DNA of 64,000 bases, taken from assembly GCA_026708115.1 (NCBI GenBank), contig JAPOVL010000041.1, positions 1 to 64,000 on the forward strand, given 5' to 3'. Numbering within the stretch: the first letter of the stretch is position 1; the number at the start of each line of letters is the position of its first letter. This document shows positions 45,008 through 53,946 of this stretch, one piece after another. A program made the translations under genes and the position numbers. The notes beneath the pieces were generated by a model. It saw nothing but the letters and a program-made list of their open reading frames with translations. It searched no databases and was not told the origin of the DNA. The stretch comes from Chloroflexota bacterium. Lineage in GTDB: Bacteria > Chloroflexota > Anaerolineae > Aggregatilineales > Phototrophicaceae.

Positions 45008-47260
45008 ATGCCTAGACCCTTGTATATGACCGAGCCCAAGGTCATCAACCTCGTACGTTCGCGGAACAACGCCCATCCCTATGTCGAAGTCGCCACGACC
45101 AACCGCAACAAGCTGGAAGAATTCCGCCGCATCCTGCCCGATTACGAGATCGTCGGCGTGAAACTGGATATCGAAGAAATCCAAAGCCTCGATCCTTATA
45201 AAGTGGTCCGCCACAAGGCCATCGAGGCATTCAAAGCCAATGGCTACAATCCTATTCTGGTCGAAGAGACCTCGCTATCCTGTCGCGGTCTCAATGGCCG
45301 CCCCGGCACCTATATCAAGGATTTCTCGGAAGATATCGAAATGCGGCGCATGATCGCCGAAATCTGGTTGCAAGGGCGCGATCGTGGCGCGGTCGCCACA
45401 GTTTTGATCGCTGTCTTCGACGGGGGCGAGGTGCATATGCGCCAGGGCAACACAGCCGGCAGCATCGCCGAGACCCTGCGCGGGACCGACGGTTTCGGCT
45501 GGGATGATATGTTCGTGCCAGCGGGCCAGGCGCTGACCTTTGCCGAGATGGGCGCTGTGGACAAAGATCGTTATTCGATGCGTCGCAAGGCGCTTGAGGC
45601 ATTGCGGGACGACCCCTTCTCCCTTGGCCAGGTCGCCTTCATGATTCCTGAGCCTTATCGTCAAGAGGTGGAACGCGTCAATTATGAGGCGCTGATCGAT
45701 GAGCGCGCGCTGGCATTCGCCTACGCCCTGGAAGCCATCGAGCAGGACAATCCGCCTAATAAAGATTTCGTGGCGTCGAACTATCAGCCGATCCAATATG
45801 AAGAGAACATCTATTACAGTCGTTACCTGCCCAAAACCGATTCCAGCAGCATCGGACTGATACTCACCGATGTTGACCGCGGCACGCTGCACATGAACAA
45901 AAACGGCAGTCCGGTTATCTGGCAGTTCGGTCCGGAACGCCGCACGCTCTGCCTGGCGCAGCGCGCCGATTTTTTCTGCAGCAACCAGAACAGCCTGGTC
46001 CTGCGCAGCCTAGACGAGATCGAAAACGGCCATGCCATTCCCCAGCGCAGCAACAGGCGCTCGCGCACGGTCGAGCACGTGCTGGGCATGAACGATAATC
46101 CCTTCAGCACCAGCACCTATAGCTGGAAAGATCTCGGTTATCGCAAGATGTCATCGGAGCGCTATGTCTCCCGCACGGACAGCGCGGAACATGGTTTGTT
46201 CAACCGCATCGGCAAATACCCGCGTAGCATCCTCGGTTTCGGATCTATGCCGGCGATTTCCGGCTGGCGCGATGTGTTGGTGACCGCGGCCATCGGCCAT
46301 CATCCCATATTCACGCATCGCAACAGCCTCTTCGCCGGTTATATCGATAGACAAGCGGCGGTCATCCGCGCGGCCAAGGACGTGCTGGCAAACATCGGAT
46401 TGAGCGCGGCCGAGTACGGGCGCGCGGCGCGCAATATCGGCGCCGCTCTCGGTTGCAGCAATGTCAAGGAAGAAGTGGCGGCGGCGCGATTTCTCTATGA
46501 AGAAGCCAATGTGCGTCTCTTCCGCATCTATACCATCAACTCCGACCCACGCGTGACCGAGATCGCGGCGGCCATCCGCGCCGAATTCGGCGACGAGATT
46601 GAGCTCTTCGTGGGCCAGGTCAGCGACAAGGAGCAGTGCCTCAAGTTGATCGCGCCCGCAATCCGCGCCGACGGTCTCTTTTTTGGTCACGGCGGCGGCA
46701 GGCAGTGTACCTCGGCGACCAACGGCATGGCGGTGACCACGCTGGAAGAGGTCTACAGCATCACTACCGATCCGCGCTTCAATCATGTGACCATCGCTGT
46801 AGAGGGCGGCATCGGCAGCTCGATGGGGCATCTGTTGCTGCTCGGCGTCGATCTGATCTCTTACAACCAGCAACTGGCACACTGCGTCATCGAGCAGGGG
46901 GACATCTACTTCGAGCACAAGTCGGGTAAGGTCTGCATGCCCTATCACGGCAGCGCCTCGGCCCCGACCATGATCATTGAAAGCGCCAATCCGGTTCTGG
47001 CGCGCAAGCGGCTGCGCCCCGGCGGCCGCACGCGCAATGTCGAAGGCAAAGCCGGTTATCGCTTCTTCGAGGAAAAAGCCAATTCCATGGTCTTCTACAT
47101 CAACACCTTCAAGCACTACGCCGCGCGCACCATGGCCGATGTCGGCGTTACTAACATGGCAGAATTGCGCGCCTTCGTCCGCGACAGCGAGCAGGAGCTG
47201 ATCCGCGTGGTGAGTTCGCAAGCCAGCGCGGTGGGACGGGCTTACGGGAATCAGATGTGA
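45008..47260 (+). CDS. ITPase (Ham1/RdgB)-IMP dehydrogenase-like fusion protein
   Basis: This 750-residue protein joins two purine-nucleotide domains. Residues 25-205 match the Ham1/ITPase family: TTNRNK (30-35), VEETSL (85-90), GRPGTYIK (97-104), GFGWDDMFVP (162-171) and the basic end YSMRRKAL. Residues about 260-400 are unrecognised. Residues about 405-685 resemble the IMPDH/GMP reductase TIM barrel: SILGFGSMPAISG, GHGGGRQCTSATNG with candidate catalytic C567, VEGGIGSSMGHLLLLGVD and RTRNVEGKAG. It may clear ITP/XTP and act on IMP or a related nucleotide, but both activities are inferred. The start is uncertain (M1 or M7), and no strong ribosome-binding site is seen. The last 60 bp are duplicated downstream. 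Confidence 0.8.
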   Translation: MPRPLYMTEPKVINLVRSRNNAHPYVEVATTNRNKLEEFRRILPDYEIVGVKLDIEEIQSLDPYKVVRHKAIEAFKANGYNPILVEETSLSCRGLNGRPGTYIKDFSEDIEMRRMIAEIWLQGRDRGAVATVLIAVFDGGEVHMRQGNTAGSIAETLRGTDGFGWDDMFVPAGQALTFAEMGAVDKDRYSMRRKALEALRDDPFSLGQVAFMIPEPYRQEVERVNYEALIDERALAFAYALEAIEQDNPPNKDFVASNYQPIQYEENIYYSRYLPKTDSSSIGLILTDVDRGTLHMNKNGSPVIWQFGPERRTLCLAQRADFFCSNQNSLVLRSLDEIENGHAIPQRSNRRSRTVEHVLGMNDNPFSTSTYSWKDLGYRKMSSERYVSRTDSAEHGLFNRIGKYPRSILGFGSMPAISGWRDVLVTAAIGHHPIFTHRNSLFAGYIDRQAAVIRAAKDVLANIGLSAAEYGRAARNIGAALGCSNVKEEVAAARFLYEEANVRLFRIYTINSDPRVTEIAAAIRAEFGDEIELFVGQVSDKEQCLKLIAPAIRADGLFFGHGGGRQCTSATNGMAVTTLEEVYSITTDPRFNHVTIAVEGGIGSSMGHLLLLGVDLISYNQQLAHCVIEQGDIYFEHKSGKVCMPYHGSASAPTMIIESANPVLARKRLRPGGRTRNVEGKAGYRFFEEKANSMVFYINTFKHYAARTMADVGVTNMAELRAFVRDSEQELIRVVSSQASAVGRAYGNQM

Positions 47261-47314
47261 GAATGGATTCCTGATTGGTTCTTCGCTCGGTAGTTTGTAA
47301 TTCCCGGTGACGAG

Positions 47315-48259
47315 ATGCTGCGACAACTATTCTCGTGGATGTTCATAGTTGCCTTGCCGTTTACCGCGCCACTTGCCAGGGCGGGGGACGGGAGCAACGA
47401 CTTGCATATCAATTATGCGCTCGAACACGCCACACAGTGTACCTGAGAAGAGGCGAAGTGGTTCTACGATACGCTAGACAGTTTCTTCCAGCAGATCAAG
47501 GACATCGAAGGGATCAAAGACACCGTTGCGCTGCTGCACTGGCTGCGTGCGTTTGAGCAATGGGACTACGAGAATTGGAGACCGTCGCGAGGAGACACTT
47601 GTTTTGGCGTGGCATATCTGGAACCTGCGCTGATGGCGGCGGTGATGTCTAGCGCTCTAGAGCAGTTGTCCGGTGATATCGGGGAGATTCCGGCACAGAA
47701 TACATTGCAAATTGTGCAAGAAATGGCGATCGTCGACCAATTGGCAATAGATCAGCCACAAGTTCCCATAAGCGACCTGCGAATTAATCTTGCGCAGAAA
47801 GACCTCCGGCATTGCAGCGGTGAACAGGCGATAGCGTTTTACGACACCATTGACGACTTCCAGAACCAGACGGACAAGTTATTGCGAGTGAACGACTGGA
47901 TACCATTAAGCCTGCGCTTCCCGCTCTTTCAGATATGGCAACAAAAGGCCTGGGCGCCTTTCTACGAGCAGCCTTGCGGTAGCATACTTTCCTTAATCAA
48001 TGTGCTAGAATTCATAGCTTATCGCGCCGCTCTGTTTAAGCTGACCGCAAGTGAACCTCCGGGCGAGTTACAACGACTTATCCGATTTCTACGCAACATC
48101 GGAGCAGCGGACAAGTCCACCATTGAAGCGCATCCGCGCGGTGAGTTCGCAAGCCAGCGCTGTCGGCCGCGTATACGGGAAACAGATGAAACATCGGGAC
48201 TGGCAAGATTTCACCTGTCGAAAACCTTTAGATTAGGAGAAGCGGAATGCGAATCGTAA
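47315..48259 (+). pseudogene. Copy 1 of two-module secreted protein, broken by TGA
   Basis: Starting from ATG 47315, the frame encodes a signal peptide (MLRQLFSWMFIVALPFTAPL) and then hits TGA at 47444-47446. The same frame continues for over 250 codons. The sequence around the stop, QCT-stop-EEAKWFYDTL, lines up with VCTVEEALAFYEEL in copy 2 (48247), so one codon has become a stop. Two modules follow: C/FY...W..C and HCSGEQAIAFYDTIDDF...EQPCG. Its C-terminal end runs into copy 2 without an obvious native stop. It is a pseudogene or needs stop readthrough. Confidence 0.8.
48130..48190 (+). repeat. Duplicated 3' fragment of the fusion gene, copy 2
   Basis: About 58 bp (ATCCGCGCGGTGAGTTCGCA onwards) match 47201-47257, the end of the ITPase-IMPDH gene, with about 9 differences. 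The encoded AVSSQASAVGRVYGKQM still resembles its C-terminal VVSSQASAVGRAYGNQM. Confidence 0.85.
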
Positions 48260-49074
48260 CGGTATGGATATTGTTTGCTTTGCTATTCTTGAGCGGAGCA
48301 TTCGCCCTCGCCGAGGACGAAATTGAACTTGAGTACGTGTATATCAACAACCCATTTAACGATAACTTCGTCTGCACGGTGGAAGAGGCGCTTGCTTTTT
48401 ATGAGGAACTGGACGAATTTCCCGCGCTCGTTGACGCAATCGTAGATATTGACAGCGGTCCGCAGCTCTTCTTGTGGGCTGTCCGCTTTTCTCAATGGAC
48501 CAATGCGGCCGAGCAAAACTGTTATGGCGCGGGGAACGCGACCGTCGCGCTTGAGCGCCATGCCTATTATATCGCAATACAACACATGATTGCTGAAGAA
48601 GCGATACTGCCTGAAGAGAGTGCATATACCCGCGCGCTGCACATGTCAACGATCGATCGCGAATCACTGGCAGCGGACAAGCCGTTATCCGAGAAGGAGT
48701 TGGCGATCAATCTTGCAGTCAGTGAAGTGCCTTTGTGTACAGTGGAGCAGGCGATGGCATTTTATGCGACCATTGATGAATTCTACGTGGAAAGCATCGA
48801 TTTGGAATTAGTTACGGACGAGGAGTCCTTGGGGGACTGGGCTACACAATTCTATGCCTGGTTGGAGGAAAACTGGGTGCCGCTGCAAGAGGAACCCTGT
48901 GGTCAAATGAAATCCTTTAGCGACTTCCTGGAATCATTCACCTATGGTACCGCGCTTGCCCAACTAACCATTGCTGGCCAGCAGACACTGAATGCTTTTG
49001 ACGATACCATGGAGATTCTATATGATTGGATCGGCGAAGAAATGGACTGGCTTGAAGAAACCGTCGACGCATGA
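48247..49074 (+). CDS. Copy 2 of two-module secreted protein family (unrecognised)
   Basis: This 275-residue intact paralogue has an AGGAG site before ATG 48247 and a signal peptide (MRIVTVWILFALLFLSGAFA, cut near Ala-Glu). Two modules of about 110 residues share the pattern C-T/S-x-x-x-A-x-x-F-Y-x(5)-F, then L-x-x-W-x(3)-F-x-x-W, then a second Cys. The first has VCTVEEALAFYEELDEF...NCYG, the second LCTVEQAMAFYATIDEF...EEPCG. The mature chain is very acidic. I do not recognise the family. The protein is probably extracytoplasmic. Confidence 0.75.
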   Translation: MRIVTVWILFALLFLSGAFALAEDEIELEYVYINNPFNDNFVCTVEEALAFYEELDEFPALVDAIVDIDSGPQLFLWAVRFSQWTNAAEQNCYGAGNATVALERHAYYIAIQHMIAEEAILPEESAYTRALHMSTIDRESLAADKPLSEKELAINLAVSEVPLCTVEQAMAFYATIDEFYVESIDLELVTDEESLGDWATQFYAWLEENWVPLQEEPCGQMKSFSDFLESFTYGTALAQLTIAGQQTLNAFDDTMEILYDWIGEEMDWLEETVDA

Positions 49075-49149
49075 GCCGCGTAGCAGGGCGCTGTACTGTT
49101 AATTGACACGATCAATTGGCTCGCCGTTTTGGCGCGCGATCATGATAAG

Positions 49150-49215
49150 CAGCGGATTCGGGCGGTCAGTTCATAGTCGAACGCGCTAAGGCAGGCCTAG
49201 TGGAATCAGATGTAG
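49150..49215 (+). repeat. Duplicated 3' fragment of the fusion gene, copy 3
   Basis: This is a more decayed copy (ATTCGGGCGGTCAGTTC...GGGAATCAGATGT-like) of the same fusion-gene end, with internal stops, placed just before the third paralogue. Confidence 0.7.
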
Positions 49216-49277
49216 AGGGATTCCGACAAAGGTGTTCACCGGACGTTTTTGACGCCGCAGCCCAGAAGGCAATCAAT

Positions 49278-50114
49278 ATGTCTCAGCTAGAATATTATAG
49301 CGAAGACATCAAGGTGAATAATCCCTTTGGGATTCATTGGCTGGATGCGTCGCCTCGGAAGCAGAATAAGACGATACATTACCCGGACATGTGTACGCGC
49401 GCTCAGGCCAAGGCTTTTTATGCGTCCCTGGGCGAATTCCAGCAAATGATGGATGACGTTCAAGCCGTGAAAGACGCCGAGGGTTTGAAAGCCTTGTCCG
49501 GGGGGGCGGATAGCTGGTATCAAAGGGTCAAGCCCGACAGCTATGTCTTGATTGCAGAGCTAGCCAAGCTTGATCGGCATTTGAAGCATAGTCTGATCGA
49601 ACATATGACCGGGGGCACAGGCGACAGCCCAGAACCGGATGCCTTGCGCCGGGCGCGTGCGATGGCGGCGGACGATTTGAAGGCTATTCAAGACGAGGCA
49701 ATCCCGGAGAGAGCGTTACGGATTAACCGGGCTCTTGTCGAAAAAACGCTGTGCTCGGACAGGCGAGCGCTGGAATTCTATGACACATGGGAAGATTTAA
49801 TGTGGGACATAGTCGACAAAACGCCGGGGATCAGCGACCGGAGTTCACTCAAGGCCTGGGCGATTCAGTTCCATGCCTGGCGAAAAAAGGCTTGGGCGTC
49901 ATTCTATGCGGAACCCTGCGGCGCGACGCCATACTTTATGGATGTTTTCGAATCTTGTGCCTATAACGCTGCCCTGGCGCATCTGACGGACTTAGGAGAA
50001 GCCGCGCTCGAGCCATTAGCACTTTCTTGGATGACATGGTCGATTACGCAATTGACGACAGTGTCGCCATTGAAGATTAGGACTGATGTCTATGTTGAGC
50101 GAATGTGTCTTTAA
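49278..50114 (+). CDS. Copy 3 of two-module protein family, without signal peptide
   Basis: This 278-residue paralogue keeps both modules (MCTRAQAKAFYASLGEF and LCSDRRALEFYDTWED...AEPCG) but has no N-terminal hydrophobic segment, and the second Cys of module 1 is not apparent. ATG 49278 is chosen because it is near AAGG. An upstream GTG (49200) lies inside the duplicated fragment and is unlikely. It may be cytoplasmic, or its secretion signal may have been lost in the duplication. Confidence 0.6.
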   Translation: MSQLEYYSEDIKVNNPFGIHWLDASPRKQNKTIHYPDMCTRAQAKAFYASLGEFQQMMDDVQAVKDAEGLKALSGGADSWYQRVKPDSYVLIAELAKLDRHLKHSLIEHMTGGTGDSPEPDALRRARAMAADDLKAIQDEAIPERALRINRALVEKTLCSDRRALEFYDTWEDLMWDIVDKTPGISDRSSLKAWAIQFHAWRKKAWASFYAEPCGATPYFMDVFESCAYNAALAHLTDLGEAALEPLALSWMTWSITQLTTVSPLKIRTDVYVERMCL

Positions 50115-50198
50115 AACCTTCGCTCAAAACACAATCACGCCGCGCGTGACATCACCCGTCGCATTTCCGCGCAAGCCTCGTTTCGTTAAAAGTGGCAT

Positions 50199-50771
50199 TT
50201 AGAGGGAAAATAAGCGCCTTAGTGGCAGCCTGAAACCGGGCAGGGCCGCGCCGCCATTCAATTGACCGTCCAGATCAATGCTCTCGCTTCTCGCTGCGCC
50301 ATCGTCCGCGGCCGTCCAACTTTCCGCTGCATGGCGCTCCGGGTCTATGAGCCAGACCATTAACGCGCCATGGCGCAGGTAGACAGCGGCTTTGCGGCGC
50401 GTCTGCGCCAGCGTTTGCGAAGGGGATACCACCTCCACTGCCAGATCGGGCATGTAGGGGACGTAAGTCGGGAGGGGCGTGGGCTCTGCCCGCGCCCGGC
50501 TCTCGAAAGCGACATCGGGCAGCAGTACCGTGCGCCGATCCCCCGGCGGATGGCAGCCAACTTCGGTGGTAACCCAGCCCAATTCGCGCTCGACAACATG
50601 ATTGCCCATTAGGCGCGCGATCTCGATCGCAATTCTGCCATGCGTCTGGTTCGGTGACATCTTGATACAGAGCTCCCCATCAATGAGATAGTATTTCTCC
50701 GCGATATTCAGGGGCTGGCGTTCGAGTTGCCAGACATCGTCTATTGTGTATTCGCGTTCTCGGGAAACCAT
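50199..50771 (-). CDS. Uma2-family (DUF820) endonuclease-like protein
   Basis: This 190-residue PD-(D/E)xK-fold protein has YYLIDGELCIKMSPNQTHG, then LLPDVAFES, then DLAVEVVSPSQT and RRKAAVYLRHGALMVWLIDP. Uma2 proteins are abundant in Chloroflexota and Cyanobacteria, with unclear function. ATG 50771 is preferred over the GTG 6 nt upstream. It is a stand-alone gene. Confidence 0.9.
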   Translation of the reverse strand: MVSREREYTIDDVWQLERQPLNIAEKYYLIDGELCIKMSPNQTHGRIAIEIARLMGNHVVERELGWVTTEVGCHPPGDRRTVLLPDVAFESRARAEPTPLPTYVPYMPDLAVEVVSPSQTLAQTRRKAAVYLRHGALMVWLIDPERHAAESWTAADDGAARSESIDLDGQLNGGAALPGFRLPLRRLFSL

Positions 50772-50868
50772 GGCCACTATGCCTTCATTCCGTCACAACT
50801 GCAAACAGTATAACACACAGACAAGCGCATTCTCCTGGAGCGTTTTGGGTGGGGGTGCCTGCGGGCAG

Positions 50869-51969
50869 TCAAAATACGATGATGCCTCGGGCGACCTCGC
50901 CGGTGAGCATGTCTTGATAGGCTTCGTTGATGTCATCTAGACGGTAGCGGCGCGTTACCAACTCGTCGAGCATGAGCTTGCCGTTGCGATACAAATCCAG
51001 AAACAGGGGAAAATCGCGCTGGGGCAGCACGGAGCCGTAGAAGCTGCCGCGTATGACTTTTTCCGTGCGGGTGATGACGGAGCCGGGCAGGTTGGTGCCG
51101 CTGCCCACGGGCGTCAAGCCCACCAGGGTCAGGGTGCCGCCGGGGCGGGTGGCGTCAAAGGCGGCTTCTTGCAAGCTACTCAAGCCCACCGATTCGAAGA
51201 CATGGTCTGCGCCGCGCCCGCTGGTGAGCGCCTGGACTTGCGCGATTGTTTCGTCGTCGGAATAGAGGGTATGGGTGGCGCCGAATTCGCGGGCGATTTC
51301 CATTTTGCTGCTGTTGGTATCGATGGCGATGACTGGATCGGCGCCGCAGAGCACGGCGCCCATGATGATGTTCAAGCCGACGCCGCCGGCGCCGTAGACG
51401 GCGACGCTCTGCCCGGGCCGCACGTCGGCGGTATACATGGCCGCGCCGACGCCGGTGGAGACAGCGCAGCCCACCAGCGCCGCCACTTCCAGCGGCACGT
51501 CCTCGCGCACGGGCACGCAGGCGTCCTCGGGAATGACCACGTATTCCGCGAAGCAGCCCAAGCCGGTCATGATGTGAATGGGCTCTCCATTTCTGCTGAT
51601 GCGGCTGGAGCCATCTTTCAGCAGGCCCGATCGCAAGACGGGCGTATAAACTTCGCAGAGGTTGGGCTTGTTGTTCTGGCAGTAAAAGCAGCTGCCGCAA
51701 TTGGCGCGGAAGCTGAGGGTGGCGTGATCGCCGGGTTTGACGCGCGTGACGCCGGCGCCGACGGCTTCCACCATACCGGCGCCTTCGTGGCCGCAGATGA
51801 TGGGCATGGGAAAATAGGACAGGCCCTCGACCACGTGCCAATCGCTGTGGCAGACGCCGGCGGCCGCCATCTTGATCAGCACTTCGCCGTCCCGGGGCGG
51901 CTCCAGCTCCACCGTCTCGATACTGAAGGGCGTATTGGCTTCGTTCAAGATTGCGGCTTGCATTTGCAT
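50869..51969 (-). CDS. Zinc-dependent alcohol dehydrogenase 1
   Basis: This 366-residue MDR dehydrogenase has catalytic zinc ligands C40, H61-E62 (GHEGAG) and a Cys in ALVGCAVSTG, structural zinc Cys 91/94/97/105, and an NAD(P)-binding GAGGVGLN. It should oxidise a sugar, polyol or alcohol. ATG 51969 has a GGAAAGGAAAT ribosome-binding site. It is the last gene of the minus-strand operon and is 39 bp from its paralogue. Confidence 0.92.
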   Translation of the reverse strand: MQMQAAILNEANTPFSIETVELEPPRDGEVLIKMAAAGVCHSDWHVVEGLSYFPMPIICGHEGAGMVEAVGAGVTRVKPGDHATLSFRANCGSCFYCQNNKPNLCEVYTPVLRSGLLKDGSSRISRNGEPIHIMTGLGCFAEYVVIPEDACVPVREDVPLEVAALVGCAVSTGVGAAMYTADVRPGQSVAVYGAGGVGLNIIMGAVLCGADPVIAIDTNSSKMEIAREFGATHTLYSDDETIAQVQALTSGRGADHVFESVGLSSLQEAAFDATRPGGTLTLVGLTPVGSGTNLPGSVITRTEKVIRGSFYGSVLPQRDFPLFLDLYRNGKLMLDELVTRRYRLDDINEAYQDMLTGEVARGIIVF

Positions 51970-52008
51970 GTGATTTCCTTTCCGAAGCTCGCTGACAGGT
52001 ATTGCCAA

Positions 52009-53109
52009 TCAGAATTCAATGATACCCCGGGCCAGCGCGCCGCTCAACATATCGGCGTAGGCCTGGTTGATTTGGTCGAGGCGGTAAGTACGCGTGATCA
52101 ACTCCTCCAGCTTGAGCGCACCGGAGGCATGCAGGTCGAGCAGCATCGGGATATCGCGCGGGGGATTGACCGAGCCGTAAAAGCTGCCGCGGACGACTTT
52201 CTCGGCGCGCGTCATGACGGCGCCGGGCAGGTTGGTCACAGTGTCGTCCGGGGCAGTGCCGACCAGGGTCAAGACGCCGCCGGGGCGCAGGGCGTGAAAA
52301 GCGCGTTCCTGCAAACTGGGCAGTCCCAGCGCTTCGAAGGCGAAGTCGGCGCCGCGGCCGGCGGTCAGCGCTTGAATCTCCGCCTGTGCGGATTCATCCG
52401 AGAAGAGGGCGTGCGTCGCGCCGAATTGGCGGGCGGTCTCCAGTTTGTGATCGTTGATGTCGAGGGCGATGATGGGGTCGGCGCCGCAGAGCCTGGCGCC
52501 CTGGATGATGTTGAGCCCGATGCCGCCGGCGCCAAAAACGGCCACGCTTTGTCCGGGGCGGACAGCGGCCGTGTAGATGGCGGCGCCGACGCCGGTGGCG
52601 ACAGCGCAGCCCACCAAGGCCACGAGTGCCAGGGGCGCGTCGCGACGGACGGGCAGGCAGCTTTCCTGCCGCACCACGACGTATTCGGCGAAACTGCCCA
52701 GACCGGCCAAAATGTAAACCGGGCGGCCATTCCAGTGAATACGCGATTGCCCGTCGGCTTGCAGGCCCGACGCCAGCAACTGCGAAAAGCTGTCACAGAG
52801 GTTGGGTTTGTCGTTGTGGCAGTAAAAGCAGCCACCGCAGCCGGGCGCCCAACTCAGCGCGACATGATCGCCAACCGCGACGCGGGTGACGCCGGGTCCG
52901 ACGGCTTCGACCCGTCCCGCGCCTTCGTGGCCGGCGATGATGGGCATGGGTTTGGGGGCGGTGCCGATGGCGACGCGCCAGTCGCTGCGGCAGACGCCGC
53001 TGGCAGCGATCTTGACCAGGACTTCGCCCTGGCGCGGCGGGTCGAGCGTGACGGTTTCGATGCGGAAGGGGGTGTTGGGCCGGGTGAGGATGGCCGCTTG
53101 CATCTGCAT
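52009..53109 (-). CDS. Zinc-dependent alcohol dehydrogenase 2 (tandem paralogue)
   Basis: This 366-residue dehydrogenase has the same length as its neighbour and the same zinc ligands (C40, H61, Cys 91/94/97/105), with coenzyme motif GAGGIGLN. The two arose by tandem duplication and have diverged, so they may use different substrates or steps. Its ATG overlaps the permease stop (TGATG), giving translational coupling to the importer. Confidence 0.92.
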   Translation of the reverse strand: MQMQAAILTRPNTPFRIETVTLDPPRQGEVLVKIAASGVCRSDWRVAIGTAPKPMPIIAGHEGAGRVEAVGPGVTRVAVGDHVALSWAPGCGGCFYCHNDKPNLCDSFSQLLASGLQADGQSRIHWNGRPVYILAGLGSFAEYVVVRQESCLPVRRDAPLALVALVGCAVATGVGAAIYTAAVRPGQSVAVFGAGGIGLNIIQGARLCGADPIIALDINDHKLETARQFGATHALFSDESAQAEIQALTAGRGADFAFEALGLPSLQERAFHALRPGGVLTLVGTAPDDTVTNLPGAVMTRAEKVVRGSFYGSVNPPRDIPMLLDLHASGALKLEELITRTYRLDQINQAYADMLSGALARGIIEF

Positions 53110-53942
53110 CAAGATTTCACCGCGCCCACCGTCAGCCCGGCCAGGAACTGCTTCTGCAAAGCCAGGAAGAGCAGCAGAATTGGTAGCGTCGACAGTAGCG
53201 AAGCCGCCATGACGACGCCGTACTCCATGCGATAGAGGCTGACCATGCCGGCCATCACAACGGGCAGCGTCTGCAGCTCGCGGCTGCGCAGAACCACCAG
53301 CGGCCAGACGAAATCATTCCAGGAGCCCATGAAGGCCAGCACCGCCAGCACCGCCAGCGCCGGCCGCACCAGGGGCAGGGCGATCTGCCAGTAGATGCGG
53401 AACTCGGAAGCGCCATCAATGCGGGCGGAATCGAGCAGCTCGCCGGGCACCGCTTCCATGCTCTGCTTCATGAAGAAAATGCCGAAGGCGCCGGCCACGC
53501 CCGGGATGATGACGCCGGCGTAGCTATTGACCAGGCCGAGGCGGATAACCAGGACGAAAAGCGGGATGAATATGGTATAGAGCGGCACCATCATCGAGCC
53601 GAGCAAGACCAGGAAGAGGAAATTCTTCAGCGGGAAATTGTATTTGGCGAAGGCGAAACCGGCCAATGATGCCAGAAAGAGATGAGAGAAGGTATGAACC
53701 ACGGCGATAAAGGCGCTGTTGAGAAAATGTTTGTGGAAGTCAAAGTCGACGAAGAGGCTGACGTAATTGCGCAGATGAGGCTCTTCGGGGATCAGCGTCG
53801 GCTGCCGTTCAAAGATTTGGGACTGTTCCTTGAAGGTGTTGGAGATCATCCAGACGAAGGGCGTCGCCATCGAAATCAGGATGAAGAAGAGGAAGCCGTA
53901 GGCGATTGTGCGCTGGGCGCGGCGGCTGAGCGTATCGTCCAT
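53109..53942 (-). CDS. Carbohydrate ABC transporter permease (MalG-type)
   Basis: This 277-residue inner-membrane permease has about six helices and the EAA loop ELLDSARIDGASEFRIYWQI, which contacts the ATPase. It pairs with the MalF-type permease 4 bp upstream. No ATPase gene is in the operon, so a shared MsmX-like ATPase elsewhere is likely. Confidence 0.93.
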   Translation of the reverse strand: MDDTLSRRAQRTIAYGFLFFILISMATPFVWMISNTFKEQSQIFERQPTLIPEEPHLRNYVSLFVDFDFHKHFLNSAFIAVVHTFSHLFLASLAGFAFAKYNFPLKNFLFLVLLGSMMVPLYTIFIPLFVLVIRLGLVNSYAGVIIPGVAGAFGIFFMKQSMEAVPGELLDSARIDGASEFRIYWQIALPLVRPALAVLAVLAFMGSWNDFVWPLVVLRSRELQTLPVVMAGMVSLYRMEYGVVMAASLLSTLPILLLFLALQKQFLAGLTVGAVKS

Positions 53943-53946
53943 CGCC

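Noticed and set aside
51169..53235. A 688-codon plus-strand frame opposite the two dehydrogenases
   Set aside because: It is the antisense shadow of two strong, motif-bearing dehydrogenase genes with high GC third positions.
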